A stretch of 64,000 nucleotides of DNA. Origin: Desulfobulbaceae bacterium. Lineage in GTDB: Bacteria; Desulfobacterota; Desulfobulbia; Desulfobulbales; Desulfobulbaceae. Under the pieces are notes generated by a model. That model did no database searches and was not told where the DNA came from. It worked only from the letters and a program-made list of their open reading frames with translations. The stretch spans positions 1 to 64,000 of the forward strand of contig JAMJFO010000005.1 in NCBI GenBank assembly GCA_023544645.1, in the 5' to 3' direction. Shown piece after piece: positions 26,503 through 36,696 of this stretch; positions within the stretch are counted from its first letter, which is position 1; every line of letters starts with the position of its first letter. The translations under genes were made by a program, and so were the position numbers.

Positions 26503-26646
26503 AAAAGCCTCCACGACTCCGAAATGCGCTGCCCTGCGACCGCGGAACAACTTTTTCCTCAAGACCGACAATTGCTTTGCAACTCTTGTTTGAACATGGC
26601 ATAATCCTCAATCATTCAATACACTCAACACTACGGGAACTGATTT

Positions 26647-29331
26647 ATGCAGCTTTCATCGCGCTTCTTGGACTGGTTAAAGCCACTGCCGAATATTGCC
26701 ATTGCCCTGGCGCAGCTCGTCATATTGTGCCTCTTGGCTGTCCCCGGCGTTTTTGCCGCGGAACAGAATACGGCGTTCATCCCTTTTAAGATAAATGCCC
26801 CTGATCCCCAGGAAATGAAGCTCCTTGCCGATGAAGCCCTGCGCAAGGAACTTGACGCGAAAAAATTCACCATGCTCACCCGGGATGAAGCCCGGAACCT
26901 CGTCGATTATGAGGGTTCATGGCCTCCTCCTGCCGCGGACCTGGCCAAAGTGGCGGAGGAAACCGGACTTGATTATGTTGCCGTCGGCACGATTACCCGG
27001 ATCACCGGCCAGTTGAGTATTGATATCCAGGTCTTTGATATACTCGCTCCCGACACCGTCCATTCATTCTACCGGGGGGGCGTCCCGGCAACCGAACTCA
27101 ACACGGTTATCAGGGAATCGCTCACCGATATCCTCAACTACACCAGCCGGGAATTCCTGGTAGCTTCAATCGCTCCGGAAGGAAATACCAGGATCGATTC
27201 AGGCGCCATCCTGCGGAAGATAACGACCGAGCCCGGTGATCTTTATGATCCGGTACAACTCAGATCAGACCTCAAATCGATTTTTTCCATGGGCTATTTT
27301 GATAATGTTGAGATCGAAGCCAGGGATACGGACAAGGGCAAGGCAGTCCTCTTCCGGGTTAAAGAAAAGCCCGTTATCAAGAAAGTTCTCATCACCGGCG
27401 CCGATGAACTGGAAGAAAATGATGTGCGCGATGCAGCAGGGATCATTCCCAATTCCATCCTCAATCCGACCCGTCTCAACGAAGCGGTTGACCGCATCAA
27501 CGAGCTCTATAAGTCAAAGGGGTATTACAATACCACAACAGACGTCAGTGTCAGCTACCCCTCTGAAAACCAGGCCGAAGTTACGTTCAGCATCGATGAA
27601 GGGAAAAAAATATTTATCGGTGAAATCCGTTTTGAAGGCAACACCACCTTTGATGACGGCGACCTGAAAGACGTCATTGAAACCGCGGAGAGAAACTGGC
27701 TTTCATGGATAACGGAAACCGGCGTCTTGAAGATGGAGATCCTCAAGCAGGATGCCTTCCGCATAGGGGCTTTTTACAATAACAACGGGTTCATCGAAGT
27801 CAAAGTCGGTGAACCGGTGGTTGAACAGAGGGAAGATAAACTGTTCATCACCTTTCACATTGAGGAAGGCCCGCGTTACAGGGTGGGAACCGTGGACATT
27901 GCCGGCGACCTTCTCGAAGACAGGGACAAACTGCTGGCCCGGCTCAAAATACGCGACGAGGAATTTCTCAATCGCCAGACCCTGCGCACCGATTCCCTTG
28001 GCCTGACCGATATGTACGCGGAAAAGGGATACGCGTTTGCCGAAGTCCGGCCCAGGGTTGACAGCGCCCCGGACACCAAGCGGGTTGATATTGTTTTTCA
28101 GATCGACAAAGGGCCCCTGGTCTATTTCAACCGGGTCGAGATCAGCGGCAACACCAGAACCAGGGACAACGTTATCCGCCGCGACCTGACGGTCAAGGAA
28201 GGCGGGGTATTCGACTCCAAGGCCATCCGCAAGTCAACGGAAAACCTTAACCGGCTGGGCTTCTTTGAAGAGGCATCGGTCATCCCCCAGCCCACCCTGC
28301 TGGAGAACCAGATGGATGTGCAGGTCGAAGTCAAGGAAAAATCCACCGGCCAGTTCAGTATCGGCGCCGGCTACAGTTCCTCCGACAAACTGCTTTTCAT
28401 GGCGGAGGTTTCCGAGAACAATCTCATGGGCACCGGCAACCGCCTGGCCCTGGCCGCCAACCTGAGCAGTGTCAGCAACTATTATAACTTGAGTTTTACC
28501 AATCCCCGCATCATGGATTCCAAGGTCCTGGCCGGTTTCAACGTGTTCAACTGGGAGAAGGAATACGACGACTACACCAAGGAATCGACCGGCGGGGGAG
28601 TCAACTTAGGTCATTCCCTCTTTGAAGAGTGGCGGATTAACTACGGCTACGCCTATACGGACACCGATTTGACGGATATTGCCGAAAATGCGTCCATAGT
28701 TATCCTGCGGTCCAGAGATATCAACATCACCAGCGCTGTTCGTGTTTCCGTGGGCAGGGACACCCGCAACAATTATTATAACGCCAGTTCCGGTTCAGTG
28801 AATACGGTCAGTGTGGAGTACGCCGGAGGAGCCCTGGGCGGCGATGCCGAATTCACCAAGGTGGAGGCGACTTCAAGCTGGTTCTTCCCCCTCCCCTATG
28901 ATTTCGTTTTTCATCTCAAGGGTTCTGCCGGCCAGGCCTTTGAAAACGAGGATGACAAGCTGCCGGTATATGAACATTTCTATCTCGGCGGCCTCAACTC
29001 CATCCGCGGCTTCGAGACCTCCCGTGTCAGCCCCATCGATCCTGTTACCGGTGAGCGGATAGGCGGCGACAAAATGTGGTATGCCAACATCGAGGTCATT
29101 TTCCCGCTGTTCGAGGAGATGGGATTGCGGGGGGTTGTATTTACCGATTTCGGCAATGTGTACGATGTTGATGAGGGATGGGATTTCGGCAAGGTAAAAA
29201 AAGCGGCTGGCATCGGCTTCCGGTGGCTTTCACCTGTAGGCCCTCTGCGTCTGGAATGGGGATACAACCTCGACCCGGAAGATGACGAAGACTCATCTGT
29301 ATGGGATTTCAGCATCGGCGGCGCCTTCTGA
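26647..29331 (+). CDS. bamA: Outer membrane protein assembly factor BamA with an extra N-terminal domain
   Basis: BamA folds and inserts beta-barrel proteins into the outer membrane. The 894-residue product has a signal peptide (core 18-37) and then about 130 residues not found in E. coli BamA (about 40-170), including FTMLTRDEARN and LDYVAVGTITRITGQLSIDIQVF. Such a fold resembles the nucleotide-free alpha/beta domain of FlgO/CsgG/TolB N-terminal type proteins (my inference). Five POTRA-like repeats follow (about 172-560), e.g. ending in SAPDTKRVDIVFQIDKGP, then a barrel with the conserved LGGLNSIRGFE motif and a C-terminal strand ending in Phe. The start has a GGGAACTG stretch upstream but no ideal ribosome site. 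Confidence 0.93.
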   Translation: MQLSSRFLDWLKPLPNIAIALAQLVILCLLAVPGVFAAEQNTAFIPFKINAPDPQEMKLLADEALRKELDAKKFTMLTRDEARNLVDYEGSWPPPAADLAKVAEETGLDYVAVGTITRITGQLSIDIQVFDILAPDTVHSFYRGGVPATELNTVIRESLTDILNYTSREFLVASIAPEGNTRIDSGAILRKITTEPGDLYDPVQLRSDLKSIFSMGYFDNVEIEARDTDKGKAVLFRVKEKPVIKKVLITGADELEENDVRDAAGIIPNSILNPTRLNEAVDRINELYKSKGYYNTTTDVSVSYPSENQAEVTFSIDEGKKIFIGEIRFEGNTTFDDGDLKDVIETAERNWLSWITETGVLKMEILKQDAFRIGAFYNNNGFIEVKVGEPVVEQREDKLFITFHIEEGPRYRVGTVDIAGDLLEDRDKLLARLKIRDEEFLNRQTLRTDSLGLTDMYAEKGYAFAEVRPRVDSAPDTKRVDIVFQIDKGPLVYFNRVEISGNTRTRDNVIRRDLTVKEGGVFDSKAIRKSTENLNRLGFFEEASVIPQPTLLENQMDVQVEVKEKSTGQFSIGAGYSSSDKLLFMAEVSENNLMGTGNRLALAANLSSVSNYYNLSFTNPRIMDSKVLAGFNVFNWEKEYDDYTKESTGGGVNLGHSLFEEWRINYGYAYTDTDLTDIAENASIVILRSRDINITSAVRVSVGRDTRNNYYNASSGSVNTVSVEYAGGALGGDAEFTKVEATSSWFFPLPYDFVFHLKGSAGQAFENEDDKLPVYEHFYLGGLNSIRGFETSRVSPIDPVTGERIGGDKMWYANIEVIFPLFEEMGLRGVVFTDFGNVYDVDEGWDFGKVKKAAGIGFRWLSPVGPLRLEWGYNLDPEDDEDSSVWDFSIGGAF

Positions 29332-29363
29332 TCCAATCCGCTTTGTAAAGGCAGGCTGAAACA

Positions 29364-32300
29364 ATGCAGTCGATCCTCAAACGGCTGCGGACAAGCCGTT
29401 CACCTCTTGATATCTGCGGCCTTCGCGGCAGCAGCGCCGCCCTATTTCTTGCCCGGGCTGCCATGCAGCTTGAATGCCCGGTCTGCTGTGTTGTTCCCAC
29501 CGACGAACAGATGGAGATCCTTGCCCAGGATATTCCCCTCTTCACCGGCATTGACGTCCTGGTCTATCCCAGTTTCGAGATACCTCCCTACACCCCTCTT
29601 TCCCCTGACCCGGCAACGGTATGCCAGCGGCTGGCAACACTTTACCGGCTGCAAAACAACAACGGCCCGGCAATTATCCTAACCTCGGCAGAAGCCGCTC
29701 TGCGGCGTATTCTGCCCCAGAACGCGCTGACCTCCAGCTGCGAACTGGTGATGGCCGGGGAGGAGACCGACCGTGAAGAACTCATCAGGACACTGGTTCG
29801 AACCGGCTATGAATCGTGTTCCATGGTCCAGCACGAAGGGAGCTTCTCGGTGCGCGGAGGCATCGTTGACATTTTTGCCCCCGCCGCCGACCCGGCTCTG
29901 CAGGGACCGCTGCGCCTGGACTTTTTCGGCGACACCGTGGAATCAATCCGCACTTTTGATCCCGTAAGCCAGCGTTCCATGGCCGAGCTTGACGAAGCAA
30001 TTCTTCTTCCTGCTTCGGACATCCTTTTTCCCCCGGAAGAGGACCACGATAAATGGCTGCAATACATTCGAACCCAGGGAGAAAAACTTGGGTGGCCGCA
30101 AGATGAACGTGACCGTCTGGTGGAGCAGTTTGACCAGCATGTCCGGTTCACCGGGATCGAATTTTATCTCCCCCTGGTATACGAAGCATTCACTCCCCTG
30201 CAATCCCTGTTCGATTATCTGCCCGAAAAAACCCTGACCGTGGCTTTTGAACCGTCTGAAATCGTCCGCCAGGCCGACCTGCTCTGGGAACGCATCATGG
30301 CCAATCACCAGGAGGCTTCTGCCGGCAAGGTGGGAACCCTGCCGCCGGACCGACTGTTCATCGCTCAAGATGCACCGGTTAAAGAGAGTTCCGTCAATCT
30401 TTGTTCCCTGCCTGATCCTGAAAGTCCTCACGAAAAAATATTCCTCAACCTGGGAGACCACACCCTCCTGGGCCAGGAAATAGAAATTCACCGGAAAAAA
30501 CGCGGTAATCTTGCGCCGCTGGCTGACCGGATCATTGCCTGGGGAAGGAAAAAGGAGAAAACCATCCTTGCCTGCCGGCCAGGCAGGCAGGCACGACACC
30601 TGAAGGAAATGCTTGCCGGCTACGAAATATACACAGCGGAAGCGGCTGCTCCACTGGAACCGGATTTTTTCCTTTCCGAGGACCCGGCGGTGGCGCTGGT
30701 CGAACACCATCTGAGCAAAGGCTTTGACCTGCCCGGGGAAAAAATCCACATCCTCTCCGCGGCTGAACTGTTCGGGGAAAAGCGGCTGCGTCCATCCAGG
30801 CGGAAGAAAAGCGGCGCCCCGGACCAGGAAGCGGTCCAGATAGAAACCATCAGCCCCGGGGATATTGTGGTCCACCGCGATCACGGCCTCGGCAGTTTCC
30901 AGGGGCTGATGAACATGGAGTTTGCCGGCCAGACCGGCGATTTCATGCTCATCGAATACCGTGACGGCGACAAGCTGTATGTGCCGGTGGACCGGCTGCA
31001 TTGGGTGAGCCGCTACCAGGGAATTACCGACCAGGTCCCGAAACTTGACCAATTGGGTTCGAGTAAGTGGCTGACCACCAAGAACAAGGTGACCGAAGCG
31101 GTCTGGAAGGTGGCGCAGGAACTCCTCGACATCTACGCCAAAAGGGCGCTCAGGGAAGGGAAGAAATTTTCATCCACCGGCGAACTCTATCACGAACTGG
31201 AGCAGTCCTTTCCCTATGACGAGACCAGCGGCCAGCTCAAGTCCATTGATGCGGTGCTGGATGATCTGACCAGCGACCGGCCCATGGACCGCCTGGTGTG
31301 CGGAGATGTCGGCTACGGCAAAACCGAGGTCGCGGCGCGCGCGGCCTTCAAGGTTATCGAGGATGGCTACCAGGTGGCCGTCCTCGTTCCCACCACTGTT
31401 CTGGCGGAACAGCATGCGGCAACCTTCCGTGACCGGTTCGAATCATTCCCGGTCCGGGTTGCCTGCATCAACCGGTTTCGCACTCCGGCCCAGCAGCGGG
31501 AGATTGTCCGCGACCTTGCCAACGGCCGGATCGACCTGGTCATCGGCACCCACCGGCTGCTTTCCAAGGATATTACTTTTTCCCGGCTCGGCCTGCTTAT
31601 AGTGGATGAGGAGCACCGCTTCGGCGTGACCCATAAAGAAAAAATCAAAAAAATAAAGTCAGCGGTTGATGTCCTCACCCTGACCGCCACGCCCATCCCG
31701 CGCACCCTGCAGATGTCCCTGCTGGGTATCCGCGACCTTTCGGTTATTTCAACCCCCCCGCGTCAGAGGAGATCGGTCAAAACCTTTCTGGCCAGGGAGG
31801 ACGATCTGGTTATCCGGGAAGGCATTGTCCGGGAGCTTGCCCGCGGCGGCCAGGTCTTTTTCGTCCACAACCGGGTCCGCACCATTGGCGGCATCGCCGG
31901 CAGAATAGAAAAGCTGGTCCCCCAGGCCCGCATAGCCGTCGCCCACGGGCAGATGCCCGGCCGCACGCTTGAAGATATTATGGTCAGGTTCATCAATCAC
32001 GAGATCGATGTGCTGGTCTGCACCACCATTATCGAATCAGGACTTGATATAGCCAATGCCAACACCATTATCATCAACCGCGCCGACCAGCTCGGCCTGG
32101 CCGATATTTATCAGCTGCGCGGACGGGTGGGCAGATCAAGCCGCCAATCCTACGCCTACCTGCTGGTGCCGTCGCTGGAAAGCCTCACCAGGGATGCGAA
32201 ACAACGGCTGCAGGCCCTGATGGACTGCAACGAACTGGGCAGCGGGTTCAAACTGGCCATGAACGACCTCCAGATCCGGGGCGGCGGCAACCTGCTGGGG

Positions 32301-32876
32301 GTATCCCAGAGCGGCCATATTGCCGCGGTGGGCTATGATCTTTACCTCGACCTGCTCCAAGCCACGGTGACTGACCTGAAAAACAAGGCGGAAGGCCGGG
32401 AGGGTAATGGACGGGAAGAAATCGATCCGGAGATCAAACTCAGGGTCAATGGATACATTCCGGAACAGTACATTGAAGATCCTGCCCAGCGCTACCACCT
32501 TTACCGCCGGATATCGGCGGCCGGCAGCGCCTCGGCCGAAGAACTGGACGGGCTGTATGCCGAAATGGCTGACCGGTTCGGCAAACTTCCCCCCCAGACC
32601 GAGGACCTGTTCCGGATCATCTCGCTGAAACACCGCCTGCGCGAGTTGGGGATCATCAAGCTCGAGCAGTCGGCGGATGCGCTCATTTTTTCCTTCAGCG
32701 CGCAGACCTCAGTCGATCCCCAGGTCATACTTGAGTTGATCAGCAAAAAGCCGAAAAAGAATGAAAAACCGTTTCGCCTGACCCCGGACAACCGGTTCAT
32801 TGCCCCCTATGACCAAAGCAGGAACCTGTTTGCCGAAATCGACATGCTCCTTAACGTCCTTGCCCGAAAAGAGTAG
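29364..32876 (+). CDS. mfd: Transcription-repair coupling factor
   Basis: Mfd removes RNA polymerase stalled at DNA lesions and recruits UvrA. The 1170-residue length is typical. Visible parts in order: a UvrB-like N-terminal module (FEIPPYTPLSPDP, SVRGGIVDIF); the RNA-polymerase-interacting Tudor-like domain (GDIVVHRDHGLGSFQGL, YRDGDKLYVPVDRL); the RecG-like helicase with Walker A GDVGYGKTEVA (about 645) and the DEEHRFGV box (about 746); the TRG region; and the C-terminal domain. It starts 32 bases after the bamA stop and probably shares its transcript, or has an own weak promoter. Confidence 0.96.
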   Translation: MQSILKRLRTSRSPLDICGLRGSSAALFLARAAMQLECPVCCVVPTDEQMEILAQDIPLFTGIDVLVYPSFEIPPYTPLSPDPATVCQRLATLYRLQNNNGPAIILTSAEAALRRILPQNALTSSCELVMAGEETDREELIRTLVRTGYESCSMVQHEGSFSVRGGIVDIFAPAADPALQGPLRLDFFGDTVESIRTFDPVSQRSMAELDEAILLPASDILFPPEEDHDKWLQYIRTQGEKLGWPQDERDRLVEQFDQHVRFTGIEFYLPLVYEAFTPLQSLFDYLPEKTLTVAFEPSEIVRQADLLWERIMANHQEASAGKVGTLPPDRLFIAQDAPVKESSVNLCSLPDPESPHEKIFLNLGDHTLLGQEIEIHRKKRGNLAPLADRIIAWGRKKEKTILACRPGRQARHLKEMLAGYEIYTAEAAAPLEPDFFLSEDPAVALVEHHLSKGFDLPGEKIHILSAAELFGEKRLRPSRRKKSGAPDQEAVQIETISPGDIVVHRDHGLGSFQGLMNMEFAGQTGDFMLIEYRDGDKLYVPVDRLHWVSRYQGITDQVPKLDQLGSSKWLTTKNKVTEAVWKVAQELLDIYAKRALREGKKFSSTGELYHELEQSFPYDETSGQLKSIDAVLDDLTSDRPMDRLVCGDVGYGKTEVAARAAFKVIEDGYQVAVLVPTTVLAEQHAATFRDRFESFPVRVACINRFRTPAQQREIVRDLANGRIDLVIGTHRLLSKDITFSRLGLLIVDEEHRFGVTHKEKIKKIKSAVDVLTLTATPIPRTLQMSLLGIRDLSVISTPPRQRRSVKTFLAREDDLVIREGIVRELARGGQVFFVHNRVRTIGGIAGRIEKLVPQARIAVAHGQMPGRTLEDIMVRFINHEIDVLVCTTIIESGLDIANANTIIINRADQLGLADIYQLRGRVGRSSRQSYAYLLVPSLESLTRDAKQRLQALMDCNELGSGFKLAMNDLQIRGGGNLLGVSQSGHIAAVGYDLYLDLLQATVTDLKNKAEGREGNGREEIDPEIKLRVNGYIPEQYIEDPAQRYHLYRRISAAGSASAEELDGLYAEMADRFGKLPPQTEDLFRIISLKHRLRELGIIKLEQSADALIFSFSAQTSVDPQVILELISKKPKKNEKPFRLTPDNRFIAPYDQSRNLFAEIDMLLNVLARKE

Positions 32877-32883
32877 AAGGGTC

Positions 32884-33591
32884 ATGAAAAAACGTGAAAA
32901 AATCCCCCCCCGATTCCATTGGACAGATGTCGAAACCGTACTGCTGGACATGGACGGCACCCTGCTGGACAAGCATTTTGATGACTATTTCTGGGAGCAG
33001 TACCTTCCGGAGCACTTCTGCCTCAAACACGACATCTCGCTGGAACAGGCCAGGCATGAGCTGCTCTCGCGCTACCGCAAAGTAGAAAGCACCTTATGCT
33101 GGACAGACCTTGACTACTGGTCTGTCCAGCTGGGCCTGGATATCGCCCAGCTCAAAACCGGGCTAAATCACCTCATCGCTGTTCACCCTTATGTTACACA
33201 ATTCCTTCACTTCTGCCGCAACAGAGGTAAAAAGGTTTATCTGGTGACCAACGCCCACCCGAAAACCCTGAGCATCAAGCTGGAGAAAACAGCCATCGGC
33301 CATCTTTTCGACCGGATTATCTGTGCCGACGAGATCGGTCTGGCCAAGGAGGAGGGTGCTTTCTGGCAGCGGCTGGAACAACGGCTTGGATTTGACCGGG
33401 CCACCACCATGCTGGCCGATGATACGGAAAAGGTTCTGCGCTCGGCAGAACAATACGGCATGGGTCTGTTAATTTATGTTGCCAGACCGAGCAGCAGAAA
33501 ACCGGTGGCATATTCCACCCGCTACCCGTCCATCGAATACTTCAGCGAACTCATACCGCCGCCGGAACGACAGGCGGAGCAACTGCCGTAA
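32884..33591 (+). CDS. HAD hydrolase, GMP/IMP nucleotidase (YrfG-like)
   Basis: The product has 235 residues and the four HAD motifs: DMDGTLLDKHF (nucleophile Asp and general acid Asp), LVTNAH, the lysine in LAKEEGAFW and LADDTEKVL. The cap region begins WEQYLPEHF and follows the YrfG family, which dephosphorylates GMP and IMP. The ATG at 32884 is preceded by AAGGGTC and lies seven bases after the mfd stop, so it is probably co-transcribed with mfd. Substrate assignment is by family resemblance. Confidence 0.85.
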   Translation: MKKREKIPPRFHWTDVETVLLDMDGTLLDKHFDDYFWEQYLPEHFCLKHDISLEQARHELLSRYRKVESTLCWTDLDYWSVQLGLDIAQLKTGLNHLIAVHPYVTQFLHFCRNRGKKVYLVTNAHPKTLSIKLEKTAIGHLFDRIICADEIGLAKEEGAFWQRLEQRLGFDRATTMLADDTEKVLRSAEQYGMGLLIYVARPSSRKPVAYSTRYPSIEYFSELIPPPERQAEQLP

Positions 33592-33619
33592 CCAGCCTTA
33601 TCCCCGAGAAAAAAACGGG

Positions 33620-34615
33620 TCAGCCGTTTTTGCGCCGGTAGCGGATGTAATCCCTGGTCAGGGAAGGATGGGCACCAATGATCTCCGCCGTCCTGCCCTT
33701 TGTCTGCGCGACAAGATGTTCAATCACCTGGTCATAACTCATTTCTTTATCCAGGGTCTCGGTTACCAGCTGCTCGATTTTTTCCTGCATCGGCCGGTTG
33801 TCGAGATGATCAAAAAGCCGGTGTTCAACCGGTTCTTTTCGCGCCCGGCCACCATCTTCCGCTGTGATTGTTTCCGCATTTGCCTGCTGCCGGAAGCCGG
33901 CCATATCCTCCTGCAGAGCAGCCACGGCCGCAGCCAGGGAATCGATCCGCTCCTTCATATCCGTTATTGCCGATTCCGCCACTTCGGAACTTGAATCGCG
34001 AACCAGCTGATCGACATTCTCCTGCAGAGCAGCCATCCGGTCCCGGATCTTTTCAAACCCGGCGGCAAGGCTCTGGATACTTTCCTCCTGTGCTTGCCCG
34101 CGATCAACCAGCGACGCAATACCCTCACCCTGTTCCACATGTTCGAGACGCCGGGTCAGCCGCTCTATTTTCCCTTCGATACTGTTCTGCCCTGCTCGCA
34201 GCGCCGCCAGCTCATCCCCCATTGCTGCAAGCATTGCCTTTTCCACGCCTGAACCATGCCCCTGCAGAGCCTGTGCTCTCCCGGAAGGCTCATCCCTGAC
34301 AACCAGTGACCTGACAAAAAGCAGCTTGCCGCTGATATCCCGACGCAGATGATCCGCCATCCTGGCCGCGCTCTGCCTTGAAACAATGGCCACACCTCCG
34401 AGAAAAATACCGGTCAGCACGGCCAGGCAGAAAAAAAGGGCTAATATCAGGCCGAGACTCAGCTGGGCGCCCCGCACAGTTGCCATGAACAGTGTTGCCA
34501 GCGAGTTCCAGATGCTCCCCTCAGGAGAGGTTGCGGTAAGATAAACCAGAAGAGTAATTACCGCCAGCAGCGAAGCTGATTTAATAAGAGGCGCTCGAAG
34601 CATATTCCTGTTCAT
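33620..34615 (-). CDS. Inner membrane protein with a long coiled-coil domain, unknown function
   Basis: The ATG at 34615 follows a strong AAGGAGGAATG ribosome site. The 331-residue product has two hydrophobic segments (about 13-29 and 50-80), then a long Gln/Glu/Ala-rich region (about 95-255) predicted as coiled coil, with repeated QSLAAG, DQLVRD and DSLAAAV blocks. A C-terminal piece ends in HPSLTRDYIRYRRKNG. Both ends of the protein are probably cytoplasmic. It is convergent with the HAD gene and has no recognisable family; a structural or scaffold role is a guess. Confidence 0.7.
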   Translation of the reverse strand: MNRNMLRAPLIKSASLLAVITLLVYLTATSPEGSIWNSLATLFMATVRGAQLSLGLILALFFCLAVLTGIFLGGVAIVSRQSAARMADHLRRDISGKLLFVRSLVVRDEPSGRAQALQGHGSGVEKAMLAAMGDELAALRAGQNSIEGKIERLTRRLEHVEQGEGIASLVDRGQAQEESIQSLAAGFEKIRDRMAALQENVDQLVRDSSSEVAESAITDMKERIDSLAAAVAALQEDMAGFRQQANAETITAEDGGRARKEPVEHRLFDHLDNRPMQEKIEQLVTETLDKEMSYDQVIEHLVAQTKGRTAEIIGAHPSLTRDYIRYRRKNG

Positions 34616-34894
34616 GAACCATTCCTCCTTATAGGATTTCCAGACGGTACAGGGCTCACCGCGGCCGGCGATATCGGCCCGGGCCATTACAGACAGGAAG
34701 GAAGCTCCTGCTGCCGGCGCAAAAGCAGAGAATACCGCATTGTTTTTCCATCCGCAGCTCGCCGATCCACAGATTGAAATTCATTGCGACTTTCACCTGT
34801 ACTGTGTAAACAATATAGTTTAATTATAATCGCAGAGGCAACTTAATCAAATATCAGGACTGGTTTTTCCTGTAAACTACAAATTTTCTTTATC

Positions 34895-35884
34895 ATGATT
34901 TTATGTAAAAGGACTATTGCGGCATTTGCCATCCTCCTCACCCTGGCGGTTGTTACCCATGCGGACGTTGTGGATCGGGTGGTGGCCATTGTCAACGACG
35001 AAGTCATCACTCTTACCGAGGTAAACGAAGAGGGCAAACCGCTGCTGCAGCGGGTTGCGGAAACTGTTCCCGCCACGGAGCTTTCCGAGGCCCTGAAACA
35101 GGTGCGCCAGACAGTCATTGAAAAGCTCATCGAAAGAAAAATAATGCTGCAGGAAGCGGAAAAAAACAAAATTTCCGTGACCGACGAAGAGGTAGAACGG
35201 GCCTATGAGCGAATCCTGGAACGGAACAACATGACCCCTGAGTCCTTCCGGGAACAGCTTGCCACCCTCGGCATGAACGAAACGCAGTACAGGGAAAACC
35301 TGCAGACGCAGGTGCTCAGCTCCAAGCTGGTGAACCTGGAGATACGGTCAAAAGTGATCATCCCCGAAAACAGGATCATTGACTACTATGATGCCAATTA
35401 TACCGAACGCGTCGAAGAAGGAGGGTATTACATTCTGCAGATCGGCATCAAATGGGATGAAAAAGCTGCAGAGGGTTCAGGAATCCCCCGGACCAGAGAG
35501 GCGGCAAGAGAAAAAGCCGAGCAGATCAGGAATCTCGCCGTGAACGGCGGGGACTTCAGAAAGCTTGCCCGGGACCACTCCAATCTTCCTTCAGCCGTTG
35601 ACGGCGGCGACATAGGTATTTTAGACGAAGATGACATGCCCTCCAATATGCTGGAGGCCATTACCGGGACCAGGCCCGGCGGCATTACTCCGATCATCGA
35701 CACCTCTTCCGGCTACCAGTTCTTCAAGGTGTTGTCCAGCCAGGAGGGACAGATCATCACCAAGGTCCCGTATGAATCGGTGAAAGATGAAATTTACGAT
35801 ATCCTGTACCAGCAGGAGATGGAGGCCCGATACGAGAAATGGCTTAAAGAAGTGAAAAGCAAGGCATACATCAAAATACTTTGA
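34895..35884 (+). CDS. Periplasmic SurA-like peptidyl-prolyl isomerase / chaperone
   Basis: The product has 329 residues with an N-terminal signal (core 8-20) and begins its mature part with VVDRVVAIVNDEVITLTEV, the SurA N-terminal motif. A helical chaperone region follows (about 45-165). One parvulin-type rotamase domain (about 175-285) contains the GGDFRKLARDHS and GGDIGILDEDDMP signatures. E. coli SurA has two parvulin domains; this one has a single one, as in many deltaproteobacterial relatives. It delivers outer membrane proteins to the BAM complex, matching the bamA gene nearby. It leads the run surA-like / RodZ-like / recO. Confidence 0.88.
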   Translation: MILCKRTIAAFAILLTLAVVTHADVVDRVVAIVNDEVITLTEVNEEGKPLLQRVAETVPATELSEALKQVRQTVIEKLIERKIMLQEAEKNKISVTDEEVERAYERILERNNMTPESFREQLATLGMNETQYRENLQTQVLSSKLVNLEIRSKVIIPENRIIDYYDANYTERVEEGGYYILQIGIKWDEKAAEGSGIPRTREAAREKAEQIRNLAVNGGDFRKLARDHSNLPSAVDGGDIGILDEDDMPSNMLEAITGTRPGGITPIIDTSSGYQFFKVLSSQEGQIITKVPYESVKDEIYDILYQQEMEARYEKWLKEVKSKAYIKIL

Positions 35885-35997
35885 TCGGACCGACAGGACA
35901 AGGCAGCCATGAACTGCGCCTGCTCCCGGCGTCAGCAGGCGTCCAGAGGATGGTGTTGGTCAGCCCACATCCTGACCTCACAGGCGGAGCGAACATC

Positions 35998-36696
35998 ATG
36001 AGCAAATCCGGGAAATCGAACAGCAGTAAAAGTAAAAATAAAGAGCAAAAGCAGGAACCAGAGACCACCGAACTCGAAAATACCGGGAACTATCTGCGTA
36101 CACTCCGGCTGGGCAAAGGCTTAAGCATAAAGGATGCTGCCGAGGCCACCCGCATCTCCGCGTCCAACCTTAACGCCATCGAAGACCAGAATTTCTCCGC
36201 CCTGCCGGCCAATACCTTTACCCGCGGCCTGCTGAACATTTACGCCAACTATCTCGGCGCCGATGCCAAAGCAGTAGTCGGAAAGTTCATGGAAGAGCGC
36301 GGAAACAGTGTTTTGCAGAAACAACGTTTTGACACCAGACAGCCGCGCCATCTACTGACACCGAAACGCCTGGCCGAACCTTCACATATTTCCTCAATGA
36401 CCATGGCCGGGATCCTTCTCCTGTTCATCATTGTGTCGTTTACCGCGTACTGCGTGTATACATCCTGGAACCCCTTCAGTTTTCTCATGAAGAAAAGCGG
36501 GGAGATTGAATCGATCCTGCTAGACAACATTCTCGAAGAAAACTCTGCGCCAGTCGACCCTGCCGGAGACCAGACACTTCCCTTTGAAGAAGATCCTCTC
36601 ACGGCAATACCTCCCCAGCCCATCGATGAGGGGTGGGAAGAGCCCTCCCCGCCCCCGGATGCCGGTGCGGACAAAACGACAGAACTGGATGAATAA
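35998..36696 (+). CDS. RodZ-like helix-turn-helix membrane protein
   Basis: The ATG at 35998 is preferred because GGAG lies about eight bases upstream. The 233-residue product has a lysine/serine-rich start, then a helix-turn-helix domain (about 28-95: GNYLRTLRLGKGLSIKDAAE, then ISASNLNAIEDQNF and NTFTRGLLNIYANYLG) of the RodZ type. One membrane segment follows (about 137-157), then a short acidic, proline-rich periplasmic tail. RodZ links MreB to the membrane and supports rod shape. The tail is shorter than in E. coli RodZ and lacks its beta domain. The gene overlaps the recO start by eight bases. Confidence 0.82.
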   Translation: MSKSGKSNSSKSKNKEQKQEPETTELENTGNYLRTLRLGKGLSIKDAAEATRISASNLNAIEDQNFSALPANTFTRGLLNIYANYLGADAKAVVGKFMEERGNSVLQKQRFDTRQPRHLLTPKRLAEPSHISSMTMAGILLLFIIVSFTAYCVYTSWNPFSFLMKKSGEIESILLDNILEENSAPVDPAGDQTLPFEEDPLTAIPPQPIDEGWEEPSPPPDAGADKTTELDE

